DNA of 64,000 nucleotides from NCBI GenBank assembly GCA_963921195.1, contig OY992540.1:17305136-17369135 (forward strand). Direction: 5' to 3'. The position numbers and the translations under genes are program-made. The notes beneath the pieces were generated by a model, which was not told the origin of the DNA, ran no database searches, and worked only from the letters and a program-made list of their open reading frames with translations. Shown here one piece after another: positions 35,801 through 44,600 of this stretch. The DNA comes from Pegoplata infirma. Lineage: Eukaryota; Arthropoda; Insecta; Diptera; Anthomyiidae. The stretch's first letter is position 1, and each line of letters starts with the position of its first letter.

Positions 35801-38800
35801 TACCTTTTATAAAAAGTACCTTTTATAAAAAGTACCTTTTATAAAAAGTACCTTTTATAAAAAGTACCTTTTATAAAAAGTACCTTTTATAAAAAGTACA
35901 TTTTATAAAAAGTGCCTTTTATAAAAAGTACCTTTTATAAAAAGTACCTTTTATAAAAAGTACCTTTTATAAAAAGTACCTTTTATAAAAAGTACCTTTT
36001 ATAAAAAGTACCTTTTATAAAAAGTACCTTTTATAAAAAGTACCTTTTAGAAAAAGTACCTTTTAGAAAAAGTACCTTTTATAAAAAGTACCCTTTATAA
36101 AAAGTACCTTTTATAAAAAGTACCTTTTATAAAAAGTACCTTTTATTAAAAGTACCGGAAGTACACTTTTTGGTACTTTTTTATTTCCTGAGATATAAAT
36201 AAACAAACTTTTTTGTTTTTTAAATCAATACATTGGTGGAGGGTATTTAAAGATTCGGCACAGCCGAATATAGCTTTCTTACTTGTTTGAACTTGGGGTT
36301 GTAATGGGGTAATTTGAACTTGGGGTTGTTTCTGGGTAATTTGAACTTGGGGTCGACCTCTTAAAACAGATGCAAAAGAGTGGGTATTTTGATCGAATTG
36401 TGGATCAAAATACCCACTCTTTTGCATCTGTTTTAAGAGGTCGACCCCAAGTTCAAATTACCCAGAAACAACCCCATTTTTTTTAACAATTTTTTTTTCA
36501 TGAATTTTTTTTTTTTTAATCCTTTTTTTTGTCATAAATTTTTTTTTTTTTTTCATTAATTTTTTTCATAATTTTTTTTTCATAATTTTTTTTTTTATCG
36601 ATTTTTTTTTTTCATCAATTTTTTTTTCCATCAAATTTTTTATACCCTCCAACTACAGTATGGGGGTATACTCACTTTGTCATTCCGTGTGTAACGCATC
36701 AAAATATCGATCTAGGAATCCATAAACTATATATATTTATGATCAGTGATCGATTCTAAGACATTCTAGCGATGTCCGTCCGTCCGTCCGTCCGACCGTC
36801 TGTAGTTAACACGATGCAGTCCAAAATAAAAGAGCTAGACTCCCGAAATTTGGTACGAATTTGTCTTATGTTCCTAGGCAGGTTAAGTTCGTAAATGAGC
36901 AAAATCGGAACAGGGGGAAAAAAAGTTCCCCTTTGAAGAACTAAACAAACCTCTGAAAAACACATTTTTATACCCTCCAACTACAGTATGGGGTAAATTC
37001 ACTTTGTCATTCCGTGTGTAACGCATCGAAATATCGGTCGGGGACCCCATAAAGTATATAAATTATTGATCAGTGATCGATTCTAAGACATTCTAGCGAT
37101 GTCCGTCCGTCTGTAGTTAACACGATGCAGTCCAAAATAAAAGAGGTAGACCCCTCAAGTTTGGCGCAAATATGTCTTATGTTCCTAGGCAGGTTAAGTT
37201 CGGAAATTGGCCAATCAAAACCAGGGGGGAAAAAGTTCCCCTTGAAGAACTAAACCAACCTGTAAAAAAATACACTTTTTTACATGTTTTTTTTGTATTT
37301 TTGTTAAATAAATAAAACATTTGGTATATTTATCGCGATGGGAAGGTGCTCTCAACGTCCCCCACTGACCCGATCAACCCCCCCCCCCCTAAAAAAAATA
37401 AGAAACGCCCCTGACAAATTTTTATTTTTATTTTTTTTACATTTTGGAGTGTATAAAAGATTCGGCACAGCCGAATTTAACACTCTTACTTGTTTAACAT
37501 GATTTTTTGTGTTTTTGTTTAACAAATGCAACATTTTTATGCTACAAGAAGTTCAAACTCCTGCATTTGGACCCAAAGAATTAAAAATGTTTTTTTTTTT
37601 TTGGGTCCGCCCCCCGTTTTTTATGGGCGTGGAATAATTTTTTTTTTTAAATATTGATAAACTTGTATTTATTTAGGTCAAAAATCATAAGAATGAACTT
37701 TTAAACACATATTCGAGAGGACATTTGACCCCTCCCCAATTACCACTACCGACCCCCCCCCCCCCAAAAAAAGAAAACACCCCTGGGATTTTTTTTTTTT
37801 TTTTGCATGTTGGAGGGTATAAAAGATTCGGCACAGCCGAATTTAACACTTTCACTTGTTTTTTCATCAATTATTTTTTTCATCAAACATTTTTTTTCAT
37901 CATTATTTTTTCATAAAATTTGTTTTTTTCATTAAATTTTTTTTCATCAAATTTTTTTTTTCATCATTTTTATTCCATCAATTTTTTTTTTCATCAAATT
38001 TTTTTTTTCATCAAAACTTTTTTTTCATAAATTTTTTTTATCAAATTTTTTTTCATCAATTTTTTTTATCAAATTTTTTTATCAACTTTTTTATTGTCAA
38101 TTTTTTTCTCACCAAAAAAATTTTTTTTTTCATATTTTTTTCATCAATTTTTTTTTACATCAAAAAATTTTTCGTTTCATCAAAAAAATTCATCAAAAAC
38201 TTTTTTTTCATCAAAATTTTTCTTCACCAAAAATTTTGGGTTCATTAAATTTTTTTTAACATAACTTTGTTTTTCGTGAAAAAAAAATCATTTTTTTTTA
38301 CCAAAACTACTTTTTCACCAAGTCTAAGCTTTTCGCATAAAAATTTTCCATTTGTTTATCAAATGTACATAAAACAAGTGAGTGTGTTATATGCTTTGGT
38401 GCCGAATCTTTTATACTCTCCAAAATGTAAAAACACTTTTTTGGACTTATTTTTGGACTCACTTACGAAATGTACAGTTTTTTTAATGGGGTCCTCGACT
38501 GATATTTCAATTCGTTTTGCATGGAATAGAAAAGTAATATAACATTATTTTTTCTAAAAAAACTTTGCTTTGGCAAGTACACCCAAATCTTCCGCAAAAC
38601 ATTATCATGATTTAATGTTTTGGGTAAGAGTACAAAATTTGCAGGCATTTTTTTGTGGGAGTTTAAACAATATCACTCATTTTCATCAACTTCTACTAAG
38701 TATATTTGCAATATTAATAGTTTAATCGAATTGATTAAAAAAATAATTGAAAATAATTTTATATTTTCTGTGTGAGAAAGAAAAATATTTTTAAATTGTT

Positions 38801-41800
38801 TCTCTTTAAAAAAACATCACAACAAAAAATATTTTTCTTACTCTCAAAAAACTCTAGAAAGATGGAAAGAGTTGCTCTATTAAGATAAATATATTACTTT
38901 TGTACACAATGAGCTGCTGTTAATATCACTCTCTGTGTTATTACTGATCCTCCACACATATGTCCTCGACCAAAACCTTTTGATTTTTCTACAGATTTTA
39001 CACGTAAAGAAATTTGGTGTTTCGCTTGTGTAATTGCTATTGGAAAGCCACCAACAATTTTTGTATCTATATTCATGGAAGGGGTAGAATCTGAAATGGT
39101 AACAATTAGTAATAAATATTTAGTTTTTAACTGTTTAATTTCATTAACTGTGAAATTTGTTATCGTTAGTGGTTCAAGGATTAAAAATTTTATTTTGTCT
39201 TATCAATAAACTTGCACTTGTAATTTAAGTACTTCAATAAATATATGTAGATCATAATATAAATTATATTGTTATTGATTACATGACATTTTATATCCAA
39301 TAGTTGCACTATCAAAAATAATAAAAATTTCTAAACATTAATATGTCATGTTTGGATAGATATCTTAAATTACCTGGGGGCTAATTAAAATATTCAACAA
39401 GACTAAGGCCGGATTAGTCAATGAAAAGTTAGCTGCTAACTGCCGATTAACCGGAGCCTTATGTCAAAATTTGTATGAAAAAGTTAAATTTAACGGAGAG
39501 TTATTTTATAACGGAGCATTGAGTAATCCAGCCTTAATAATTATTTTTTTTTATCAAAAACATTTATTTTTTTTTTTTTAATTTTTTGTGCATATTTTTA
39601 ATTTTTAGAAAAATCTCTGATTCTTTCGTATAGAAAAATTCGCAGATTCTGACACATTTTTCGTATAGAAAATTCTTAGATTCTGAGACATTTTTCTAAA
39701 TATTAACAATATGCATTAAAATTTTATATGCATTTTTCTATGCATATTTTTTTAATTTTTTAGTGCATAATTTTGATTTTAAGAAAAATCTTAGATTCTG
39801 AGACATTTTTCGTATAGAAAAATTCTAAAATTCTGAGACAGTTGCCTAAAAATTAAAAATTTGCATTAAAATTTAAAATAAAATATGCATAATAAAATTA
39901 TTGTTTTTGATAAAACAATAATTTTTTTGTGCTGTTTGGCTTAAAGGCAATACTTGGCTAAGAAAACTTAAAACGCAGCCTGCCTCCACTAAATCGAAAC
40001 CTAGGCGACCGCAATTAACTTTTTTGTCAAAATCTGCGAGAACAAAAATACGAGTTACAGCAGAAATCTCTAAAGATCTAAATAGGGAAGTTGAGCCCCT
40101 AGCTCTTGCTTCATCTACGGTTGCCAGTAGTGGCATTTTGAAATGTAGTTGGCGACTTGGAACTCAAAAATCAAATTTTTGAATAAAACCCTTCACTGAG
40201 GGAAAAAAACATATTTAAATCAAATATGTTCATGTTTATTTTAAGTATGCTACATATTTTTGAAAAAAATTTTAATTTTAATATTGTTTTTGATTGATTT
40301 TAACATAACATGTTTGTTTTAAAATTGCATACAATTTTGATTTAAAATTGATCCCTTTAAACTTAATATGCTGTCATTAAAAATCGTTAAAAATTTTAAA
40401 AATATCTTATTCAAATATTTATATTAAAAACAATATTTTTCATGGTTATTTTAAAGTTGAGCAATTTTGTTTTTTGACATTTAAAGTTTTTTTTTTCAAG
40501 AAATATAATAAAGTTGGGCAATTTTATCTTAAGTAGAAACAATGTTAAAATATTGTTCCATTAAAAAAGTCGTCTATTTTTTTAGTTCTCTAGATGTGAA
40601 AATTTTAAGTGAAATTAATTAAATTAAATTAACTAATATAAAATTAAAAATAAAAAAAAATAGAAAACTAATGTGAAATAGAAAATTATTAACAATAAAA
40701 ACAATAATAAAACTAAAAAAGTTAAAAACAAAGGAAGTGTTCTCGAACGAGGATGGGATGATCTACGTAATTGGCAGAAAATGAAGACTTTTAACTTTAG
40801 TTTTTCATTTGTGGAATATAAGTATTAATCTAAATGTGTGTATTTTTTATTTATGGTATTTAATTTCATTTCTTGTAATTAGATGTAGGGCTATAATAAG
40901 GGAAGAAGTACATTCAAGGCTTTGGCTTTTATTTTTTTATGTATATCGAAAACCAAAGCCAACAAGCAATATTTAAAGCCAAAGCCTTGGATGTAATTCT
41001 ACCCTTAGATGTACAATTAGAGTAGTGTTAATTTTTTTTTTGCTATGTTATTAAAAACTATTGTAAAAATAATTTGAAAATAAAAAAAACTTAAACAAAA
41101 ATATATATTGTTTTATTTTAAATTTCATGGTTTATAGGTAAGTAAAAAGCTGCAAAAGAAAAAAATGTCCCATATTTAAATTAATATTGGTCAACTTTAA
41201 ATTAAAATTTGTTGCATATTTAAATTTAGCATGGCCAATTTTAAAACAATATTGTTACATCTTAATTTTAAAATGTTGTCTACAAATCGTGGCATGTTAA
41301 AAACAACTAGAAACATATTTAAATTAAATAAAAACAAACTTTGTTCTATTTCGTCACTGTTTTATATTTAATTTAAAGTTGTTTCTATTTGATTTTAACA
41401 TTTTTTTTTCTTAGTGTTATTAAAAAGTAACTTTGTTTGACACTTCTTAAAATTGTTAAAATAAATTTCTATTGTTATCTTCGAAAGTTAATGTACACTC
41501 AAAAAAAAAAAAGAAATAGTAAAAACAGTTTAGAAAACGAGATAATCTATCAAGGATCTAAAAAATCTTAGATGCGGAAACTTATAACCCGGGAACCCTG
41601 TTTGGAACTGATTATTAGTTAATTTTTTAGGTAACATTCCTAATTTTTTTTTGAGTGTATGAAAAATTTTAAGAGTCACTCTCCCTCTAAAGAGCCTTTC
41701 AAAAGTCAAATCAAAAAAAATCATTCAAATCGGTCCAGCCGTTTGGCTGTAAATAATTTTGGCCAAAAAAAGGGTAAAATTTCCTAAAGTGCAGTGGTTT

Positions 41801-44498
41801 AAAAGTTATGAGCAAAAGAGTAAATTTCGGCAAGGGTGTTTCGCGAATTTACGAGATAAAAAGCACGATAACTTTCGAAAGACAATAATGAGACTACTGA
41901 AGCTTGGCATGTATCTTTGCCGTTCCCCGGGTCTGGTTGGTATTAAATTTCAGCTCAATCAGTCCAATGGTTTAAAAGTAATAAGCAAAACCCTGAATTT
42001 CAGATTAGTTTCATCTAAAATGCCACGTGTTTTAACAAGTTTTAAAAGCATTGGTGGTAACTAAACAATGCTTTTCAAACTTGTAAAATTTTAAAGCAAA
42101 GCTTTTTAAGTTTGTTTAGTTCTAAAAGCATTGGTAACTTAAAAATTACACTCGAAAAAAATTTTACACTCAAAAAAAATTCTACACTCAAAAAAAATTT
42201 TACACTCAAAAAAAAAATTACACAAAAAAAATTTATTTTTTTTTTTACAAAAATGACAATATTTTGTGTACATACGTACGTGCATTCACTCAGAAATATT
42301 TTTACAGTAAAAAAAACATTACACTCGAAAAAAATTTTACACTCAAAAAAAAATAGTAATTTTTCTTTTTTAAAAAAAAAATAGAAAAAAAGAGTTTTTT
42401 TACTCAAAATAAAATATTTTACACTCAAAAAAAATTTTACACTCAAAAAAAAAAATTACACAAAAAAAATTTATTTTTTTTTTTACAAAAATGACAATAT
42501 TTTGTGTACATACGTACGTGCATTCATTCAGAAATATTTTAACAGTAAAAAAAACATTAAACTCGAAAAAAAATTTACACTCAAAAAAAAATAGTAATTT
42601 TTCTTTTTTTTTTTTAAATAAAAATACAAAATAAAATACTTCTAATCAAAATTCCCAGGAAAATTTTCTGGAACAAATTCCTGGTTCAACAGATTCTTGA
42701 ATGTATTCTATGGTAATCACAACAAAATCTTCTATGTAAAATTATTTTTCAAAAAAACTACTTGCTCTAAAAAACGATTGCTTTTGGGACAATTTCAAAC
42801 AAAATTCATTGATTCTGGAATGTTAAGTAGAATCGGTTGCTGGGTAAAATGATGCGTTCTGGAACCGATTATTGGGAACAGAAAATTTTGCTGGGTTGTT
42901 AATTTTTTTCACGTTAAAAAATGTACTACCCTTTAAAAAAAAATGCATTGTGGAGGGTATTCATAGATTCGGCAAAGTCGAATTTAACTTTTCTACTTGT
43001 TTTTTTATTTTTTTTTTGATAAAACAATAATTTTTTTGTGCATATTTTTTAAATTCTTAATGCATATTTCTGATTTTTAGAAAAATTTCAGATTCTGAGA
43101 CATATTTCGTATAGAAAATATCTCAGATTCTGAGAAATTTTTCGTATAGAAACATTTTCAGATTCTGAGACATTTTTTATATAGAAAAATTTCTCAGAAT
43201 TTGAGACATTTTTCCTATAGACAAATTCTCAGATTCTAAGACATTTTTCGTATAAAAAAGTTTTCAGATTCTGAGAAATTTTTCGTATATAAAAATTCTC
43301 AGATTCTGAGAAATTTTTCGTACACACAAAAAATTTGTTTTTCCATGAACGATTTTCATAGTATTTTTAAACAAATTCATACAATTTATTAACTTTTTCA
43401 TAATATTTATAAAAAAAAAATTTTGTGTGTATAGAAAAATTTACAGATTTTGGGTGATACATTTTTCGTACAGAAAAATTTTTAGATTCTGAGACATTTT
43501 TCGTATAAAAAAATTTTCAGATTCTAAGACATTTTTCGTATATTTTTCATCCTTTATATCTGTCATTCGTGGTAGTAACGTAGAATTTATTTAATGTAAC
43601 TAAAAATTCGTTATAACCGCGTTTTACTGTTTCAACTGTCATATTTATTTGATTATTCATAAATAACTGATTGAGTGGATTTGAATTAAGTTGACTGTGT
43701 TTTTATCTTTTTATGTTATGGGATAATCTTTATTTATTTGTTGTAATAAATAAAAAGATAAAGAAGAATGTCAAAATTTTGGTGGGGCTTTATTATAGGC
43801 CCCTTTGTTTTGCTAAAACGCAGCTAATATTGCGATTAAAATGACACACAATGTTGTAGATAAAATTTATAAAATAAAGGTGGTTACTTTATGATTGTAG
43901 GTTTATTTATTGTTATTTTTTATTATTATTATTTTTTTGTATTATAAATTATAATTTCGTGAACTTTTTTTACATTTTTTTTTATATGAAAACAGTTGTG
44001 AAATGGATATAATTTGTAACATGTCGTATGAGTAACATGAATATTATTAATATTACTCATACGTAATATGATAATTTTTCTCATTTAGGCATAGTACTCT
44101 GTTAGATTTCATGTGAAAAAATCTGTCAAACTCCATATAAGAAAAAATAAATTTTGTTATGATACTTTATTTTTTTTTTAGAATTGTCAAAAGTTGTTGA
44201 TTTATTCAATTTTTATTACTATTTGAGTCGTTTGAATTTTATGTGAAATTTTCGCCGTAAAAAACAGAGTACTATGCATAATGGGGCGATTTGTCATATT
44301 CACAATTGTTTCTAATCACTCACTTTGAACGAGATAACAATTCGCCATATTTATAATGTTTTTTTTTTTTCATTTTATTACACAAAAATCCTTTTTTTAA
44401 AATTTAATTAAACTCTCACCTCCATTTGTTGTGGCACAAAATATTAATAAAATAATTTGTATAATTATAAAAATATTTTTATTTAATTTGTTTATCAT
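22082..44498 (-). CDS. SP3: membrane-tailed trypsin-like serine protease (304 aa, 22-kb gene)
   Basis: Exons in transcript order: 44498-44420 (signal peptide), 39090-38898 (propeptide, His), 28265-28001 (Asp), 22459-22082 (Ser, tail). Donors GTGAGA, GTAATA, GTAAGT; acceptors CATTTCAG, TAATTTCAG, TTTTAAG; phases 1, 2, 0 match SP4 exactly and join into one frame. Protein: signal about residues 1-25, activation site DTK|IVGG after K37, His87, Asp135 (NNDVALL), Ser227 (GDSGGPL), S1-pocket Asp221, SWGIGC and PGVY: a trypsin-type enzyme with eight conserved cysteines. The tail has NST and NYT sequons, then an aliphatic run ending KFFCTLF. Introns of 5.3, 10.6 and 5.5 kb are packed with transposons. 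The exons could in principle belong to two damaged paralogues joined here only by compatible phase; no other candidate exons lie between them. Confidence 0.8.
22530..22800. repeat. R7 palindromic MITE, diverged copy
   Basis: TACTCTGTGGTACAGAGTA, GAGATGGTACTCTGTA and CACTCTCTGGCACAGAGTAC blocks match the copy at 23541-23812. The arms are no longer fully complementary. It lies in SP3 intron 3. Confidence 0.6.
22801..23540. repeat. R6: TATCGATA-rich diverged satellite, block 1
   Basis: Variants of TAGTTATCGATAAATCGATA and ACACAAAATTTTCTATAGAA alternate every 50-60 bp. The satellite recurs at 23813-25400 and 27405-27965, broken by R7, another MITE and FB1. The frequent TATCGATA octamer is the DREF recognition sequence and contains the BEAF-32 CGATA core. 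Confidence 0.65.
23541..23812. repeat. R7 palindromic MITE (272 bp)
   Basis: Inverted arms: AAGGTGAATTCTCAATGACA on the left, TGTGAATTCAGCTT on the right, continuing through CACTCTCTGGCACAGAGTAC and TTACACATTTTTTGTAT. The central block ACTCCGACATTGTGTCGGAG is itself palindromic. Confidence 0.7.
23813..25400. repeat. R6: TATCGATA-rich diverged satellite, block 2
   Basis: Continues block 1, interrupted by the MITE at 23976-24288. An (ATT)n/(ATA)n tract lies at about 24725-24775, and CAGATTCTGA-type units (the R8 family) at about 24930-25110. Confidence 0.6.
23976..24288. mobile_element. MITE with CCCAGCAAAACTT ends (313 bp)
   Basis: The ends CCCAGCAAAACTT and AAGTTTTGCTGG are inverted and flanked by TATA/TATAG. 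Repeated GAACTAGT motifs fill the interior. No coding capacity; the internal open frames have no family resemblance. Confidence 0.65.
25449..27404. mobile_element. FB1: complete 1.95-kb foldback (palindromic) element
   Basis: The ends CATATGGGGCATTCCATGTC (25453) and its inverted counterpart, ending near 27404, are separated by two arms of about 970 bp that mirror each other throughout. The centre is at about 26426, within CAGTTGGAGCAAATTTTATA. Inserted into the R6 satellite in SP3 intron 3. Partial copies lie at 1-868, 4617-5280 and 6330-7105. The apparent frames (for example 26592-27062) mirror each other on opposite strands and carry no transposase motif. Confidence 0.85.
27405..27965. repeat. 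R6: TATCGATA-rich diverged satellite, block 3
   Basis: Resumes after FB1 with GTTATCGATAACACAA and GATTTATCGATAACACAAAA units up to the Asp exon of SP3. Confidence 0.6.
28434..29003. mobile_element. FB3: 570-bp foldback MITE
   Basis: Inverted arms: ACTAATTCGTATTTTGACC and GGTCAGAATACATAGGAATT; CTTACCTAATTTCTTTGTAA and TTACAAAGAAATTAGGTAGG. The inner arms GTAGAAGTTACATGC and GCATGTAACTTCAAC continue the fold. No coding capacity. Confidence 0.7.
29004..29627. repeat. R4 copy with nested CACAAAAAATT MITE and T-rich tail
   Basis: R4 modules AAAAAAGTTGCA and AACTCCACCTCAATTTGACT are split by a 150-bp insert (about 29056-29206, starting CACACAAAAAATTATTGG and ending TTTTTTCTGTG). CACCTCGTGGTGAATAAAA follows, then T-rich CATCAATTT repeats up to the jockey poly(A) end. 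Confidence 0.6.
29805..32465 (-). pseudogene. Jockey-type ORF2: endonuclease + reverse transcriptase with one in-frame stop
   Basis: Encodes the enzyme that nicks target DNA and copies element RNA by target-primed reverse transcription. The N-terminal EEP endonuclease shows [19 protein letters not shown] and SSDHTP with the expected acidic and His residues. The RT domain shows [55 protein letters not shown] and the catalytic FADD. The frame runs 32465 to 29805 and is broken only by a TAA after residue 478 (codon 31031-31029), between the endonuclease/linker and the RT core. Each half reads cleanly (478 and about 407 aa), a length usual for jockey-clade ORF2. One nonsense change is enough to inactivate it unless read through. 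Confidence 0.92.
32462..32677 (-). pseudogene. Jockey-type ORF1 (Gag-like), C-terminal fragment
   Basis: The open frame ends ..LLQAVLSKP and its TGA overlaps the ORF2 ATG (ATGA). A Gln/Asn/Thr-rich start is followed by a helix-prone segment, as in jockey Gag C termini. The frame is cut at 32677 by mini-me; upstream coding resumes at 36289. Confidence 0.75.
33500..34304. repeat. R3 tandem units, opposite orientation, inside mini-me
   Basis: About four units of about 165 bp: GACTTGAAATTTGGACTGTA, CACCTCCCGGAATA, GTTGATTCTAAGGGGGT, GGTACTTTTTATATCTCC and TGAAATAATGGTCATAGA in order. This is the complement of the 14.4-18.6 kb R3 family. Confidence 0.7.
34305..36160. repeat. 16-bp minisatellite AAAAAGTACCTTTTAT, about 80 copies
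   Basis: Very homogeneous array, about 10 units before and 70 units after the MITE at 34479-35041. It is the complement of the array at 16735-17277. Homogeneity suggests recent expansion or conversion. Confidence 0.92.
34479..35041. mobile_element. CACTC...GAGTG MITE (563 bp) inside the minisatellite
   Basis: Ends CACTCAAAAAAAAAAAACTG and CAGTTTTATTTTTTTGAGTG; TA at 34477-34478 and 35042-35043 is the duplicated TA of a TTTTATAAAAAG unit, which proves the boundaries. Interior rich in TTAGTTAA-like words; no frame. Confidence 0.88.
36289..36403 (-). pseudogene. Jockey-type ORF1, upstream fragment
   Basis: Minus-strand frame with [16 protein letters not shown] followed by imperfect PQVQIT repeats (a CCCAAGTTCAAATTAC DNA repeat). 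It is cut at 36289 by mini-me and should continue at 32677. Upstream it runs into the inverted duplication. Confidence 0.6.
36324..36476. repeat. Inverted duplication (73-bp arms) at the jockey 5' end
   Basis: GGGGTTGTTTCTGGGTAATT...GTATTTTGATC (36324-36397) is mirrored by GGATCAAAATACCCACTC...CAACCCCA (36404-36476) around a loop of 7 bp. The right arm is not part of any normal element structure. Confidence 0.8.
36477..36642. repeat. T-rich (CATCAATTTTTTT)n array
   Basis: Same type as 29399-29627 and 37857-38260. The three pieces look like one original array split by the jockey and mini-me insertions. Confidence 0.65.
36643..37494 (+). mobile_element. Two overlapping/tandem mini-me copies
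   Basis: TATACCCTCCAACTACAGTA at 36643 and again at 36969; each is followed by the GATCAGTGATCGATTCTAAG core and a GTCCGTCC tract. One 3' end, GATTCGGCACAGCCGAATTT with ACTTGTTT, closes at about 37494. This subfamily is shared with 52761-53312. Confidence 0.75.
37495..37856 (+). mobile_element. mini-me 3' portion, tandem
   Basis: Repeats the C-tract/A-tract block (CCCCCCCCCCCCAAAAAAAG) and the 3' end GATTCGGCACAGCCGAATTT and ACTTGTTTTTT a second time, without its own 5' end: a partial tandem duplication of the preceding copy. Confidence 0.65.
37857..38260. repeat. T-rich (TTTTTTTCATCAAA)n array
   Basis: Long irregular run of T-tracts separated by CATCAA. A Phe-rich open frame (about 37856-38248) is simply this array translated. 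Confidence 0.7.
38261..38880. other. Non-coding sequence with a mini-me 3' end remnant
   Basis: AAAACAAGTGAGTGTGTTAT and GCCGAATCTTTTATACTCTCC at about 38371-38420 are the minus-orientation 3' end of a mini-me element. Nothing else recognised. Belongs to SP3 intron 2. Confidence 0.5.
39091..39590. other. SP3 intron 1, proximal part, with a small MITE at 39407-39532
   Basis: GGCCGGATTAGTCAATG (39407) and CATTGAGTAATCCAGCC (39516-39532) are inverted ends of a 126-bp MITE. Flanking trinucleotides TAA and TTA would suit a PIF/Harbinger-type element, but the duplication is not exact. The rest is AT-rich. Confidence 0.5.
39591..39860. repeat. R8: CAGATTCTGAGACATTTTTC tandem repeats, block 1
   Basis: Units of about 35-40 bp, CAGATTCTGAGACATTTTTC plus GTATAGAAAAATTCT, alternating with TTTTGTGCATATTTTT. 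Larger block at 43060-43560 and a short one at 24930-25110. Confidence 0.6.
39873..40136. other. Unidentified higher-GC island, open on both strands
   Basis: About 39930-40170 is clearly richer in G+C than its surroundings and is free of stops in one frame on each strand (minus 87 aa from ATG 40136; plus reading ..[15 protein letters not shown]..). No domain is recognised and there are no obvious splice sites. Could be a fragment of a host gene or of a transposon ORF. Confidence 0.25.
40194..41416. mobile_element. TIR element CACTGAGGGAAAAAAAC (1.2 kb)
   Basis: Starts CACTGAGGGAAAAAAACATA and ends with the imperfectly inverted ACATTTTTTTTTCTTAGTG. The interior is AT-rich with many ATATTTAAAT-like words and holds a nested hAT MITE. 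No transposase frame. Confidence 0.6.
40888..41004. mobile_element. Tiny hAT-like MITE (117 bp) with 9-bp direct repeat
   Basis: TTAGATGTA flanks both sides (40879-40887, 41005-41013). Inverted arms AGTACATTCAAGGCTTTGGC and GCCAAAGCCTTGGATGTAAT. An 8- to 9-bp duplication and GGG/CCC outer bases suggest hAT. Nested in the preceding element. Confidence 0.65.
41496..41657. mobile_element. CACTC...GAGTG MITE (162 bp), TA target
   Basis: CACTCAAAAAAAAAAAAGAA to TTTTTTTTGAGTG with TA on both sides (41494-41495, 41658-41659). No frame of significance. Confidence 0.75.
41660..43005 (+). mobile_element. mini-me-like 3' portion with internal duplication
   Basis: Ends GTGGAGGGTATTCATAGATT, CGGCAAAGTCGAATTTAAC and ACTTGTTTTT at about 42951-43005, the mini-me 3' end. 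Inside, 42145-42370 and 42421-42615 are direct copies of a block with repeated ACACTCAAAAAAAATTTT and GTGTACATACGTACGTGCAT. The 5' end is not seen. Confidence 0.55.
43060..43560. repeat. R8 tandem repeats, block 2
   Basis: About a dozen variants of CAGATTCTGAGACATTTTTC + GTATAGAAAAATTCT, broken at about 43323-43430 by an insert with inverted ACACACAAAAAATTT and AAATTTTGTGTGTA ends. Confidence 0.65.
43561..44419. other. SP3 intron 1, distal part, nothing coding
   Basis: AT-rich. GTTATAACCGCGTTTTACTG at about 43611 resembles one end of the possible pogo-like remnant near 1955. ATAGTACTCTG (44092) and CAGAGTACTATG (44265) form a loose inverted pair of about 190 bp, a possible MITE. Confidence 0.4.
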
Positions 44499-44600
44499 TA
44501 TAATGAATTTTTATAGAAAAAACTGTCTACCATTAATATCAAATTCAAAATTATAACTGTTGTTCTATATAATATTACAGTTTAAGTAGAATGTTTATTA

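Larger units (their letters stand above)
32678..36288 (+). mobile_element. mini-me/DINE-like element expanded to 3.6 kb by internal satellites
   Basis: The 5' end TATACCCTCCACTCTGGTGA, the (TA)n tract, GATCCCTGATCGATTTTAAG and the (GTCT/GTCC)n tract lie at 32678-32870. The 3' end GATTCGGCACAGCCGAATAT and TTACTTGTTT lies at 36250-36288. Between them lie R3 units (33500-34300) and the 16-bp minisatellite. Its insertion splits ORF1 of the jockey element. Confidence 0.8.
29628..36476 (-). mobile_element. Jockey-clade non-LTR retrotransposon, 5' truncated, interrupted by mini-me
   Basis: On the minus strand: ORF1 3' part (36403-36289, interrupted, then 32677-32462), ORF2 (32465-29805), a 165-bp 3' UTR, and a poly(A) seen as a plus-strand T-run at about 29600-29627. 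ORF1 stop and ORF2 start overlap as ATGA. The 5' end is truncated and ends in a snap-back inverted duplication. The element lies in SP3 intron 2, inserted in a T-rich array. With ORF2 nearly intact, it is a relatively young insertion. Confidence 0.9.

Noticed and set aside
37856..38248. 130-aa Phe-rich open frame
   Set aside because: Translation of a T-rich CATCAA array; pure low complexity.
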